Shown here one piece after another: positions 1 to 8,019 of a stretch of DNA of 14,182 bases (its first letter is position 1; each line of letters begins with the position of its first letter). The position numbers were made by a program, and so were the translations under genes. The notes under the pieces are model-generated. The model was not told the origin of the DNA, made no database searches, and saw only the letters and a list, made by a program, of their open reading frames with translations. Where the stretch lies: assembly GCA_030667765.1 (NCBI GenBank), contig DAOUVF010000028.1:1-14182 (forward strand), read 5' to 3'. This DNA comes from Bacteroides sp. (GTDB taxonomy: Bacteria > Bacteroidota > Bacteroidia > Bacteroidales > SM23-62).

Positions 1-548
1 TCCTGGAAAGAGATATGGAATATTGTCCGATAAGCATCTATAGCCTTGAGGATCCTTATTATACCGGACTGGCATTTGAATCTTCCGGACATCCATATAT
101 TGTGAGGGTAGGGGGAAACATCGACAGGATAGATATGTCCGGTGGGGTATACCGGGTGCTCGACTACAAGACCGGTAAAGGTGAAATGAAATTTGAATCC
201 ATCGAGGATCTCTTCATTGGGGAACAGAAAAACAGGAACAAGGCAGCCTTCCAGACATTCCTCTATGCAAAGGTTTTCATGTCCCAGGAAGGGATGGAAA
301 AGGCCAGGATCATGCCGGGTGTTTACCTGATCAGGGATATTTATAACCAGGATTTTAATTGCCAATTCCGGATGGGGCCAGCAAGAAAACAGTTCCCCAT
401 TCCGGAATACTCAACCTTTGATGAAGTTTTCACCATCCATCTGCAGGCCTTGCTGGCTGACCTGTACGATCCGGAAATACCCTTCCGGCAGACCTCAGAG
501 GAAGAAACCTGCAGGAACTGTCCTTATAAGGGAATTTGTCACAGATAA
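1..548 (+). CDS. PD-(D/E)XK nuclease, AddB-like, C-terminal part (5' truncated)
   Basis: This is the C-terminal portion of a nuclease of the RecB/AddB type. The frame is already open at base 3, before the first ATG at 15, so the gene starts outside the window and the ATG is probably internal. Counting from that ATG, residues 33-54 hold the nuclease core: GGNIDRID followed by RVLDYKTGK, the usual D...D-Y-K arrangement with D50 and K52 as likely metal and catalytic residues. The tail has C166, C169 and C175 (CRNCPYKGIC), matching the C-terminal cysteines of the Fe-S staple in AddB and Cas4-like nucleases; the fourth cysteine would lie upstream. From family knowledge it would process double-strand breaks together with an AddA-type helicase-nuclease, which is not visible here. 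The family call is solid; the exact name is not certain because the helicase-like half is missing. Confidence 0.85.
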   Translation, partial: LERDMEYCPISIYSLEDPYYTGLAFESSGHPYIVRVGGNIDRIDMSGGVYRVLDYKTGKGEMKFESIEDLFIGEQKNRNKAAFQTFLYAKVFMSQEGMEKARIMPGVYLIRDIYNQDFNCQFRMGPARKQFPIPEYSTFDEVFTIHLQALLADLYDPEIPFRQTSEEETCRNCPYKGICHR

Positions 549-569
549 ATTTATGTTTGTATTAAGGAA

Positions 570-662
570 ATGATTATCCATATTTTATGTGCTGTTGGTT
601 TTACCGGACTTTTCCTGATGTCGTATTCTACAGTGGCCTTTGTCAGAGAGATCCTGTGCTAA
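570..662 (+). CDS. possible 30-residue hydrophobic small protein
   Basis: A short frame starts with ATG at 570, encodes 30 residues and ends with TAA at 660-662, two bases before the trmD stop codon on the other strand. The product starts MIIHILCAVG and is largely hydrophobic, enough for one membrane segment. An AAGGAA stretch abuts the ATG, but it is too close to be a good ribosome site. There is no recognisable family. The frame could be chance in the 115-base convergent gap between the nuclease gene and trmD, and I see no terminator hairpin in that gap. Confidence 0.18.
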   Translation: MIIHILCAVGFTGLFLMSYSTVAFVREILC

Positions 663-663
663 C

Positions 664-1347
664 CTATCGCTGGTCACGCAATAAGTCAGGCCTTAGCTTT
701 TTTGTCCGTTCAAGGGATTGCTCAAACTTCCATTTTTCTATCTCAGCGGCATTGCCTGACATCAATATCTCAGGTACCTTCCAGCCTTTGTATTCAGCCG
801 GACGGGTATATACAGGTGGGGCGAGCAGGCCATCCTGAAAGGAATCCGTAAGTGCCGAGGTTTCATCAGAAAGTACACCTGGAATTAGCCGTATGATGCA
901 GTCTACCATCACTGCAGCAGCCAGTTCACCACCGGTCATGACATAATCACCAATGGATAACTCTCTGGTAACCAGGTGGTCCCTGATACGCTGATCGATT
1001 CCCTTGTAATGTCCACAGAGGAAAATAAGATTCTCACAGGTCGATAACTGGTTGGCTGTCTGCTGGCGGAATGGTGCTCCGTCCGGTGTTGTATAAATAA
1101 TTTCCTGGTATTTACGCGCCCTGGTAAGGGAATCTATGGCATCGTCAATGGGTTGAATGTTCAGCACCATGCCTGCATCACCGCTGAAAGCATAATCATC
1201 TATCTTTCTGTGTTTGTCTTTTGAGTGATCCCTAAGGTTATGGATATGCACTTCTACCAGGCCTTTGTCCCTGGCCCTCTTAATAATGGAATGATTTACC
1301 GGACTGTCCAGAAGTTCCGGTACACCTGTAATAATGTCGATTCTCAT
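664..1347 (-). CDS. trmD: tRNA (guanine-N1-)-methyltransferase TrmD
   Basis: TrmD transfers a methyl group from S-adenosylmethionine to N1 of G37 in tRNAs with G36, which prevents +1 frameshifting. The 227-residue product has the normal family length. It begins MRIDIITGVPELL; the frame stays open about 20 codons further upstream, but this start matches the family. The SPOUT trefoil-knot motifs are present: CGHYKGIDQR at 111-120 and LSIGDYVMTGGELAAAV at 130-146. R153 and D168 match the catalytic Arg and Asp of known TrmD proteins. The C-terminal half, with SALTDSFQDGLLAPPVYTRP, is very typical. The N-terminal glycine loop reads FSGDAGMV at 54-61 where many homologs have a GGG or GGF run. The gene stands alone on this strand, divergent from the DUF349 gene. 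Confidence 0.97.
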   Translation of the reverse strand: MRIDIITGVPELLDSPVNHSIIKRARDKGLVEVHIHNLRDHSKDKHRKIDDYAFSGDAGMVLNIQPIDDAIDSLTRARKYQEIIYTTPDGAPFRQQTANQLSTCENLIFLCGHYKGIDQRIRDHLVTRELSIGDYVMTGGELAAAVMVDCIIRLIPGVLSDETSALTDSFQDGLLAPPVYTRPAEYKGWKVPEILMSGNAAEIEKWKFEQSLERTKKLRPDLLRDQR

Positions 1348-1465
1348 TGATCTTGATTTTTTGTAAAAATAGTGAACAAGATTAAAAAAACTTTGTCTAT
1401 ACTGCATATTTGGCTATTTTCGCAGGTAATTGTATGGATCAAGCTTGTTTAGACATTGATTTCTG

Positions 1466-3895
1466 ATGATACATAACGATCAGGTTCATGATGAACCAGT
1501 CGCCGGAAATTCCGGTGAAATAAAGAAGGACACCACCCAGGAGGATAAAAGCTCCAGTTCAGTTACTTCCGACAGTAAGGAAGAAACAACAGACAAACCG
1601 GAAACCCCGGAAGCCGCACCACAAGCCGCAGGGGATCAGGATCAGGATACCCATGTTCCTGAATCACCTCCGGACATGCTTGAGGCAGAGGCCACACCCG
1701 ACACCGAGACTAAACCAGAACCTGAGGCCAGCAGTGAGCCTGAGGCAGAGGCCACAGCCTACCCCGAGGTTAAACCCGAATCTGAGGCCAAGCCTGAACC
1801 TGAAGCTACCGAAGAGCCCAAAGCAGAGGCTGTCCCTGAGACTGATGAAAAACCGGTAACCGAAGCTGAAGCCGAATCCAAAGCCAAACCAGAACCTGAG
1901 GCCAGCAGTGAGCCTGAGGCAGAGGCCACAGCCGACACCGAGACTAAACCAGAACCTGAGGCCACACCCGAACCCAAACCCAAACCTGAGGCCAGCAGTG
2001 AGCCAAAAGCAGAGACCACACCCGATCCCGAGGCTAAACCCGAACCTGAGGCCAAGCCTGAACCTGAAGCTACCGAAAAGCTTGAAGCAGAGGCTAAACC
2101 CGAGCCCGAGGCTGACCCCGAACCTAAAGCCAAACCCGAACCTGTATCCGAGGCTCATGCATCAACTGTAGTTGAGTTTGACTATTCTACCCTGACACGT
2201 GAAGACCTTGTAAATCGACTGGAGATTTTGCTTGATAATCAATCAGCGCATGAGATAAGAAATGATGTTGATCATATAAAAATCAATTTCTACAAGAAGA
2301 ATAAGACTGAATTTGAACAGAAGCGGAAGAAATTCGTTGAGGATGGTGGCAATATTGAAGACTTTCTGATTCAGACCGATACACTGGAAGAAAGAATCAA
2401 GGAATTGTTCAAGCGATTCAGGAACCAGAAGGCTGAATATAACAGGAACCTTGAGTCTGAAAAGCAGGAAAACCTGAAAAAGAAGTACATAGTTATTGAG
2501 AAAATAAAAGAACTGATCAATTCAAAGGAGTCAATAAATAAGACTTTTCATGAATTCAGGGACCTGCAACATGAATGGCGCACCCTGGGCCTTGTTCCCC
2601 AACAAAACCTTAAAGATCTCTGGGATACTTACAATCATCATGTCGAGAAGTTCTATGACTACATCAAGATCAACAAAGAATTAAGAGATCTTGATCTCAA
2701 GAAAAACCTTGAACTTAAAATCCAGCTCTGTGAGAAGGCAGAGGAGCTCCTGCTGGAACCTTCAGTGATCAATGCCTTTAAGACACTTCAAAAGTATCAT
2801 GAACAATGGAGAGAGATCGGACCGGTTCCGCTTGAACTCCGGAATGAGATGTGGGAGCGGTTCAAAGAGGCAACATCAAAGATCAACCGGAAACACCAGG
2901 AACATTTTGAGGGACTGAAAAAAGCCCAGAAAACAAACCTGGAACAAAAAGCCCTTTTATGCGAACAGGTGGAGGAGATTAGTAACCTGGTCCTGCAGAG
3001 TCATAAACAATGGGATGATAAGTCCAGGAAAATTATCGAGATCCAGAAAATCTGGAAGACAATAGGATTTGCACCCAAGAAGGATAACAACAAGATTTAC
3101 GAGCGGTTCAGGTCGGCCTGTGATAACTTTTTTACCAGCAAGCGGGAGTTTTATGCTCAAAACAAGGAAAATCAGTTAAACAACCTGCAACTGAAGACTG
3201 ACCTCTGTGTCCAGGCAGAGGCTATACAAGACAGTACTGAATGGAAAAAATCGACCGAAGATCTGATCAGTCTGCAGAAAAAGTGGAAAGAGATCGGCCC
3301 GATCCCAAAGAAGCAATCAGATGCTGTATGGAGAAGGTTCAGGGCGGCTTGCGATCATTTCTTTAACAAGAAATCTGATCATTACCAGAACATAAACCAG
3401 ACATACTCACAGAATCTTGAAGCCAAGAATAATCTACTGGAAGAAGTTAACTCCTTTGTGCTGACCGACAACATAGAGGAGAACTTTAAAATAATTAATG
3501 AATTTCAGCGAAAATGGTCTGAGATAGGCTTCGTACCCTTCAAGGAAAAAGATAATCTGCAGGAAAAGTTCAGACAGGCGATTAATAAACATTTTGACAA
3601 CCTGGACATCAACGATGGAAAAAGAAATCTGCTGAAATTTAAGAATAAGCTGAACAACATTCGTGAAAAACCCAAAGCAGATGTCAAGATGTATCAGGAA
3701 CGTGAAAGGTTCATGAACAGGTTGCAACAATTGAAAAATGACATTGTGCTCTGGGAGAATAACATTGGCTTTTTTACCAGTTCAAAGAATGCGCAATCAA
3801 TGATAGAGGAGGTCCAGAACAGGATCGATAATGCCAAGGAGACAATGAAACTTCTCGAACAGAAGATCGAAATGATTGATAACATGGACACATAA
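1466..3895 (+). CDS. DUF349 repeat protein with Pro/Glu/Ala-rich N-terminal region
   Basis: An 809-residue protein without signal peptide or membrane segment, so probably cytoplasmic. Residues 1-75 are polar, and 77-226 are a low-complexity, probably disordered region built from KPEPEA-like units. Residues 240-810 are almost entirely helical and charged. Five DUF349 repeats can be seen by their W-x-x-(I/L)-G-x-(V/I/A)-P cores near W371, W448, W530, W607 and W684, for example QWREIGPVP and KWKEIGPIP, each followed by an aromatic/basic helix such as WRRFRAACDHFF. The last 70 residues look like a coiled coil. DUF349 has no firmly established biochemical role. The gene lies 18 bases before pyrG and may be co-transcribed with pyrG and yidC. 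The start ATG has no Shine-Dalgarno sequence. The family call is sure; the function is unknown. Confidence 0.92.
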   Translation: MIHNDQVHDEPVAGNSGEIKKDTTQEDKSSSSVTSDSKEETTDKPETPEAAPQAAGDQDQDTHVPESPPDMLEAEATPDTETKPEPEASSEPEAEATAYPEVKPESEAKPEPEATEEPKAEAVPETDEKPVTEAEAESKAKPEPEASSEPEAEATADTETKPEPEATPEPKPKPEASSEPKAETTPDPEAKPEPEAKPEPEATEKLEAEAKPEPEADPEPKAKPEPVSEAHASTVVEFDYSTLTREDLVNRLEILLDNQSAHEIRNDVDHIKINFYKKNKTEFEQKRKKFVEDGGNIEDFLIQTDTLEERIKELFKRFRNQKAEYNRNLESEKQENLKKKYIVIEKIKELINSKESINKTFHEFRDLQHEWRTLGLVPQQNLKDLWDTYNHHVEKFYDYIKINKELRDLDLKKNLELKIQLCEKAEELLLEPSVINAFKTLQKYHEQWREIGPVPLELRNEMWERFKEATSKINRKHQEHFEGLKKAQKTNLEQKALLCEQVEEISNLVLQSHKQWDDKSRKIIEIQKIWKTIGFAPKKDNNKIYERFRSACDNFFTSKREFYAQNKENQLNNLQLKTDLCVQAEAIQDSTEWKKSTEDLISLQKKWKEIGPIPKKQSDAVWRRFRAACDHFFNKKSDHYQNINQTYSQNLEAKNNLLEEVNSFVLTDNIEENFKIINEFQRKWSEIGFVPFKEKDNLQEKFRQAINKHFDNLDINDGKRNLLKFKNKLNNIREKPKADVKMYQERERFMNRLQQLKNDIVLWENNIGFFTSSKNAQSMIEEVQNRIDNAKETMKLLEQKIEMIDNMDT
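1694..2143 (+). repeat. degenerate coding repeat array (KPEPEA-type units)
   Basis: This stretch of the DUF349 gene is made of related short units rich in cctgag, gaggcc and aaacc, encoding alternating Pro, Glu, Ala and Lys. It contains longer copies: 1712-1759 and 1886-1933 are 48 bases and identical by eye, and 1771-1813 and 2035-2077 are 43 bases with one difference. The unit composition also keeps other frames open on both strands, giving spurious Gly/Phe/Leu-rich and Ser/Gly-rich minus-strand frames. Such arrays usually arise by slippage or unequal recombination, so copy number may differ among strains. Confidence 0.85.
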
Positions 3896-3900
3896 TTATA

Positions 3901-3907
3901 AAGGAGG
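3901..3907 (+). promoter_or_regulatory. strong Shine-Dalgarno for pyrG
   Basis: AAGGAGG sits six bases before the TTG start of pyrG. It is the only near-perfect anti-16S match found before a gene in this window; yidC, trmD, the NrnA-like gene and the FKBP genes have none. It fixes the choice of the TTG start. Confidence 0.8.
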
Positions 3908-3913
3908 ATCGCA

Positions 3914-5560
3914 TTGAGTTTTACGAAGTATATATTCGTTACCGGGGGTGTTACCTCTTCACTGGGTAAGGGGATTGTATCGGCTTCCCTTGCTATGTTA
4001 TTGCAGGAAAGGGGTTTGTCCGTTACCATCCAGAAATTGGATCCCTATATCAATGTAGATCCGGGAACCCTGAACCCTTACGAACATGGAGAGTGCTATG
4101 TGACTGTTGATGGTGCGGAAACAGATCTTGACCTGGGCCACTATGAGCGTTTTCTGGGTGTCGAAACGACCAAAGCGAATAATGTAACAACTGGCAAGAT
4201 CTACCAGGAAGTAATCGAAAAGGAGCGCAGGGGTGATTTTCTTGGCAAGACTGTCCAGGTCATCCCACATATCACCGATGAGATCAAAAGAAGGGTCATG
4301 CTTCTCGGACAGGAAGACCAGTATGATGTTGTGTTAACCGAAATAGGCGGCACCGTTGGTGATATTGAGTCTTTGCCCTATATTGAAGCAGGCAGGCAGT
4401 TGAAATTTGAATTGGGACCCACCAATACCCTGTTCATTCACCTTACCCTGGTGCCCTATTTAGCGGCTACCGGGGAATTAAAAACAAAACCCACCCAACA
4501 CTCGGTTAAGGTCCTGCTTGAAAATGGGATACAGCCTGATATCCTGGTCCTGCGTGCTGAAAAAAACCTGACCAGTGACATCCGCAGGAAGGTGGCACTT
4601 TTCTGTAACGTTGAAATGGATGCTGTCATCGAATCTGTAGATGTCTCTACGATTTACGAGGTTCCCTTGCTGCTGCAAAAGGAGAGGCTGGATGAGATCA
4701 CCATCAGGAAATTAAACCTTGAGAAGACTAAAACACCCGACCTCGGACCCTGGACGGAGGTTGTAAACCGGTTAAAGAACCCGGAATGTGCTGTGAAGAT
4801 AGGCCTGGTAGGCAAATACGTTGAGCTGGCTGACTCCTATAAATCCATCATGGAATCATTGAGCCATGCAGGAGCTACCTACAGGTGCAAAGTAGAAATA
4901 ACCTGCATTCACTCGGAAAAGATCACCGAGGATAATGTAAATGAGATCCTTGCAGAGCAGCATGGGATTATTGTGGCTCCAGGATTTGGAGACCGGGGCA
5001 TTGACGGGAAAATAATAGCTGCCCGGTATGCCCGCGAGCAGGAGATCCCTTTCCTTGGGATATGCCTGGGGATGCAATGTGCTGTGATTGAATTTGCAAG
5101 AAATATACTGGGGTATAAGGATGCCCATTCCACCGAAATGGACAAAGGGACAAAATACCCTGTTATCGACCTGATGGAAGAGCAAAAAGGAATCACTGAG
5201 AAAGGAGGTACAATGAGGCTGGGTGCATGGGATTGCAAAATCAGGGAAGGTACCAAAGTACACAAGTTTTATAATAAAACCTTTATCAGGGAGAGACACA
5301 GGCATCGTTATGAATTTAACAACACCTTCCTGAAAGCGTTTGAGGATGCAGGATTCCTTGCATCAGGCATCAATCCTGACAGCAATCTTGTAGAAATCAT
5401 GGAACTGACAGGACATCCCTTTTTCATTGGCGTACAATTCCATCCTGAATACAGCAGCACGGTCATGAAACCTCACCCTCTTTTCATACATTTTGTCAAG
5501 TCCTCACTTGACCACTCGGTTAAACATAAAGATAAGAAGGAAGTCCTGGCACGTAAATAA
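3914..5560 (+). CDS. pyrG: CTP synthase (glutamine hydrolysing)
   Basis: PyrG converts UTP, ATP and glutamine to CTP, the last step of de novo pyrimidine nucleotide synthesis. The 548-residue length is normal. The N-terminal synthetase domain (about 1-270) starts KYIFVTGGVTSSLGKG, the P-loop, and carries LDPYINVDPGTLNPYEHGE at 42-60 and EIGGTVGDIES at 143-153. The class I glutaminase domain (about 295-530) has the triad C384 (GICLGMQC), H510 and E512 (QFHPE). The oxyanion strand reads APGFG at 355-359 where many homologs have PGGFG. The start is TTG, supported by a strong upstream Shine-Dalgarno and by the P-loop falling at the usual distance. It follows the DUF349 gene by 18 bases and precedes yidC by 6, so one transcript is likely. 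Confidence 0.98.
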   Translation: MSFTKYIFVTGGVTSSLGKGIVSASLAMLLQERGLSVTIQKLDPYINVDPGTLNPYEHGECYVTVDGAETDLDLGHYERFLGVETTKANNVTTGKIYQEVIEKERRGDFLGKTVQVIPHITDEIKRRVMLLGQEDQYDVVLTEIGGTVGDIESLPYIEAGRQLKFELGPTNTLFIHLTLVPYLAATGELKTKPTQHSVKVLLENGIQPDILVLRAEKNLTSDIRRKVALFCNVEMDAVIESVDVSTIYEVPLLLQKERLDEITIRKLNLEKTKTPDLGPWTEVVNRLKNPECAVKIGLVGKYVELADSYKSIMESLSHAGATYRCKVEITCIHSEKITEDNVNEILAEQHGIIVAPGFGDRGIDGKIIAARYAREQEIPFLGICLGMQCAVIEFARNILGYKDAHSTEMDKGTKYPVIDLMEEQKGITEKGGTMRLGAWDCKIREGTKVHKFYNKTFIRERHRHRYEFNNTFLKAFEDAGFLASGINPDSNLVEIMELTGHPFFIGVQFHPEYSSTVMKPHPLFIHFVKSSLDHSVKHKDKKEVLARK

Positions 5561-5566
5561 TTACAT

Positions 5567-7468
5567 ATGGATAAGAATACAATTATCGGATTATTAGTAA
5601 TCGCTGGCATCTTAATCGGCTACTCCTTATTCACTCGCCCTTCCAAGGAAGAGTTAGCACAGAGGCAACGTATACAGGATTCCATAAGAAATGCACAGGC
5701 AATGATCCTGCCGGAACAGCAAGAGCAATCCCAGCCAGCCGAAGAAGTGGTCAGTCCTGATGAAACACTGGTCAGGGTTGAAGATGCTTCAAAGGATGCC
5801 CTTGACCTGGATGAGTATAAGGATGCATTCGGTGTATTTGGTGAGGCTGCAGTCGGTGATAAGCAATATATTACATTGGAGAATGACCTCATAAAAATGA
5901 GTATTTCCACCATGGGCGGCAGGCCTTATTCCGTAGAGCTAAAAAATTATCAAACCCATGATTCCCTGCCCTTGATTCTTTTTGATGGTGATTCCACCAT
6001 ATTCGGGTTGAGCTTTTTCGCTCAGAACCGGAGCATTAACACCAACGAACTATTTTTCACACCCGGTTCAGATCAGTCACATCTCGATGCAAGCAATGCA
6101 CCGGTAACCCTGTCAATGAAGCTTCCGGCAGGTAAGAATCGCTATATCGAATATGTATATACTATGACACCGGGTGATTACCGGGTAGGTTTTGATATGC
6201 GCTTCATGAATATGAATGAGATCATGTCACAGAATAATAATTTCATCGATCTGACCTGGAATATTTATGTACCCCAACAGGAAATGGGGAGAAAGAATGA
6301 GTTGAATTATACCACCATCTTTTTTAAGCATTACCAGGATGAGGTCGAGAAATTCAATATGCGAAGTAAGAAGGATGTTTTTGAGAAAGTTATTCCCACC
6401 AGGATGAGATGGATCGCCTTTAAGCAGCAATTCTTTTCCTCGACCCTGATAGCTGAAAATTATTTCACCAATGCCACTATCCGTTCAACAAAACTGGAGG
6501 ATGACCCCAGATACCTGAAGATCTTTGAATCCCAGATAGGCATACCTTTTGAACAGAGTCCGAACCAGGAACAAAAGATGACCTTCTTCTTCGGGCCAAA
6601 CCATTTCAATACCCTGAAAGGATATGATCTTGCAATGGAGAATCTTGTTGGACTCGGGGGATTAATGAGCCGGGTGATCAACCGCTATGCGATTATTCCC
6701 ATGTTCAGTTTCCTTAATAATTTTATTAACAACTACGGACTGATCATCCTGATCCTCACCCTTGTGATCAAAATGGTCCTTTTCCCACTGACCTACCGCT
6801 CCTATATTTCTATGGCAAAAATGAAGGCGCTGAAACCAGAGATCGATGCCATCAATGAAAAAATTCCCAAGGAGAAGTCCATGGAAAGACAACAGGCAAC
6901 CATGGCACTTTATAAGAAGGCGGGGGTGAGTCCCCTGGGAGGATGCCTCCCGATGGTTCTGCAGATGCCCATATTGATCGCCATGTTCAGATTTTTTCCG
7001 ACATCAATAGAATTGAGGCAAGAACAATTTCTGTGGGCCCACGATCTGTCCACCTATGATTCAATTTTGGACCTGCCGTTCACAATCCCCATGTATGGCG
7101 ATCACGTCAGCCTGTTTACCCTGCTGATGACCGCCTCTACCATCCTGACCATGCGGATAAGTAACCAGGCCAATATGTCACAGTCTCAGATGCCAGGCAT
7201 GAAAGGCATGATGTACATGATGCCCGTCATGTTCATGTTCATGCTAAACAGCTGGTCCTCTGCACTGACCTATTATTATTTTCTGGCCAATATCATTACA
7301 TTCGGACAAAATCAAATATCCAAACGTTTTGTTGATGAGGATGCATTAAGGAAGAAACTGCACAAAAACCAGAAAAAGACATCTGTTAAAAAACAAAGCA
7401 GCTTTCAGAAACGGCTGGAAAACATGGCCAAGCAACGGGGATACAATTCTCCCAAGAAAAAGAAATAG
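5567..7468 (+). CDS. yidC: membrane protein insertase YidC
   Basis: YidC inserts and folds inner-membrane proteins, alone or with SecYEG. The 633-residue protein has an N-terminal membrane anchor (about 5-22), a linker rich in Gln and Glu, a large periplasmic beta domain (about 95-345), and the conserved YidC/Oxa1 core (about 370-590) with several membrane segments. R411 in TYRSYISMAKMKALKP is the likely groove arginine that contacts substrate. PLGGCLPMVLQMPILIAMF at 456-474 is a family signature. The tail after 590 is strongly basic and ends PKKKK, fitting ribosome contact. The start ATG is 6 bases after the pyrG stop, with no Shine-Dalgarno, which suggests translational coupling. No clear terminator was found in the 52 bases between this gene and the convergent ribH. 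Confidence 0.97.
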   Translation: MDKNTIIGLLVIAGILIGYSLFTRPSKEELAQRQRIQDSIRNAQAMILPEQQEQSQPAEEVVSPDETLVRVEDASKDALDLDEYKDAFGVFGEAAVGDKQYITLENDLIKMSISTMGGRPYSVELKNYQTHDSLPLILFDGDSTIFGLSFFAQNRSINTNELFFTPGSDQSHLDASNAPVTLSMKLPAGKNRYIEYVYTMTPGDYRVGFDMRFMNMNEIMSQNNNFIDLTWNIYVPQQEMGRKNELNYTTIFFKHYQDEVEKFNMRSKKDVFEKVIPTRMRWIAFKQQFFSSTLIAENYFTNATIRSTKLEDDPRYLKIFESQIGIPFEQSPNQEQKMTFFFGPNHFNTLKGYDLAMENLVGLGGLMSRVINRYAIIPMFSFLNNFINNYGLIILILTLVIKMVLFPLTYRSYISMAKMKALKPEIDAINEKIPKEKSMERQQATMALYKKAGVSPLGGCLPMVLQMPILIAMFRFFPTSIELRQEQFLWAHDLSTYDSILDLPFTIPMYGDHVSLFTLLMTASTILTMRISNQANMSQSQMPGMKGMMYMMPVMFMFMLNSWSSALTYYYFLANIITFGQNQISKRFVDEDALRKKLHKNQKKTSVKKQSSFQKRLENMAKQRGYNSPKKKK

Positions 7469-7520
7469 TGGCCGGCAGCCAACCAGGCTCGTAAGATAGA
7501 TTTGTAGAAAAATCAGGGTT

Positions 7521-8012
7521 TTATTTAAGAGACTTTTTCATGTGGGCCATTTTAAGGGCCGTGACGGCTGCTTCGTCCCCCTTGTTCCCATGCTTACCAC
7601 CAGCCCTGTCTTTTGCCTGGTCCAGTGTATCGGTGGTCAGTACACCAAAAATAAATGGAAGATTGTATTTCAGGTTCAGATCAGTGATGCCCTGTGTGAC
7701 CCCCTGACAGATATAATCAAAATGACGGGTTTCACCCTGGATTACACATCCCAGGCAGATCACAGCATCCGGTTTCAAATATTCGGCAATGAATTGGGCA
7801 CCCAATGGTAATTCAAAGCTCCCGGGAACGTAATGGACGTGGATATGGTCCTCGCTTATTCCCAGACGTACCAGTGTTTTTGTAGCACCCTCCAGCAGTG
7901 CCTGGGTTACATCACGGTTCCATTCGGATACAACGATTCCGATCTTCATCCCGTTGACAGGAGGAATTTCGGCCGGGTTAAGGCTGGAAAGGTTTTTAAG
8001 ATTTGTTGCCAT
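7521..8012 (-). CDS. ribH: 6,7-dimethyl-8-ribityllumazine synthase
   Basis: RibH condenses 5-amino-6-ribitylaminouracil with 3,4-dihydroxy-2-butanone 4-phosphate, the step before riboflavin, and usually assembles into a hollow shell. The product has 163 residues, normal for the family. Visible motifs are W31 at the substrate aromatic position, YVPGSFELPLGAQ at 61-73, CVIQGETRHFDYI at 89-101 with H97 as the likely catalytic histidine, and GVLTTDTLDQAKDRAGG at 123-139 with R136. It lies 7 bases downstream of the TPR gene on the same strand, so the two are probably co-transcribed. No other riboflavin gene and no FMN riboswitch is near. Confidence 0.97.
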   Translation of the reverse strand: MATNLKNLSSLNPAEIPPVNGMKIGIVVSEWNRDVTQALLEGATKTLVRLGISEDHIHVHYVPGSFELPLGAQFIAEYLKPDAVICLGCVIQGETRHFDYICQGVTQGITDLNLKYNLPFIFGVLTTDTLDQAKDRAGGKHGNKGDEAAVTALKMAHMKKSLK

Positions 8013-8019
8013 TGTCGGG

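Noticed and set aside
1392..1412. Promoter of the DUF349-pyrG-yidC unit (TTTG at 1392 and CATATTTG at 1405)
   Set aside because: The two elements are only 9 bases apart instead of about 19-20, and the -7 has a mismatch, so the match is not convincing.
1664..2158. Long minus-strand frames (Gly/Phe/Leu-rich and Ser/Gly-rich) opposite the DUF349 gene head
   Set aside because: They are by-products of the repetitive, stop-poor Pro/Glu codons on the plus strand and have no family resemblance or start context.
7471..7520. Terminator between yidC and ribH
   Set aside because: Only a 4-base stem (AGCC/GGCT at 7477-7489) is visible and no T tract follows it.
8013..8019. FMN riboswitch upstream of ribH
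   Set aside because: Only 7 bases separate ribH from the TPR gene, and no RFN-like leader is seen upstream of the TPR gene.
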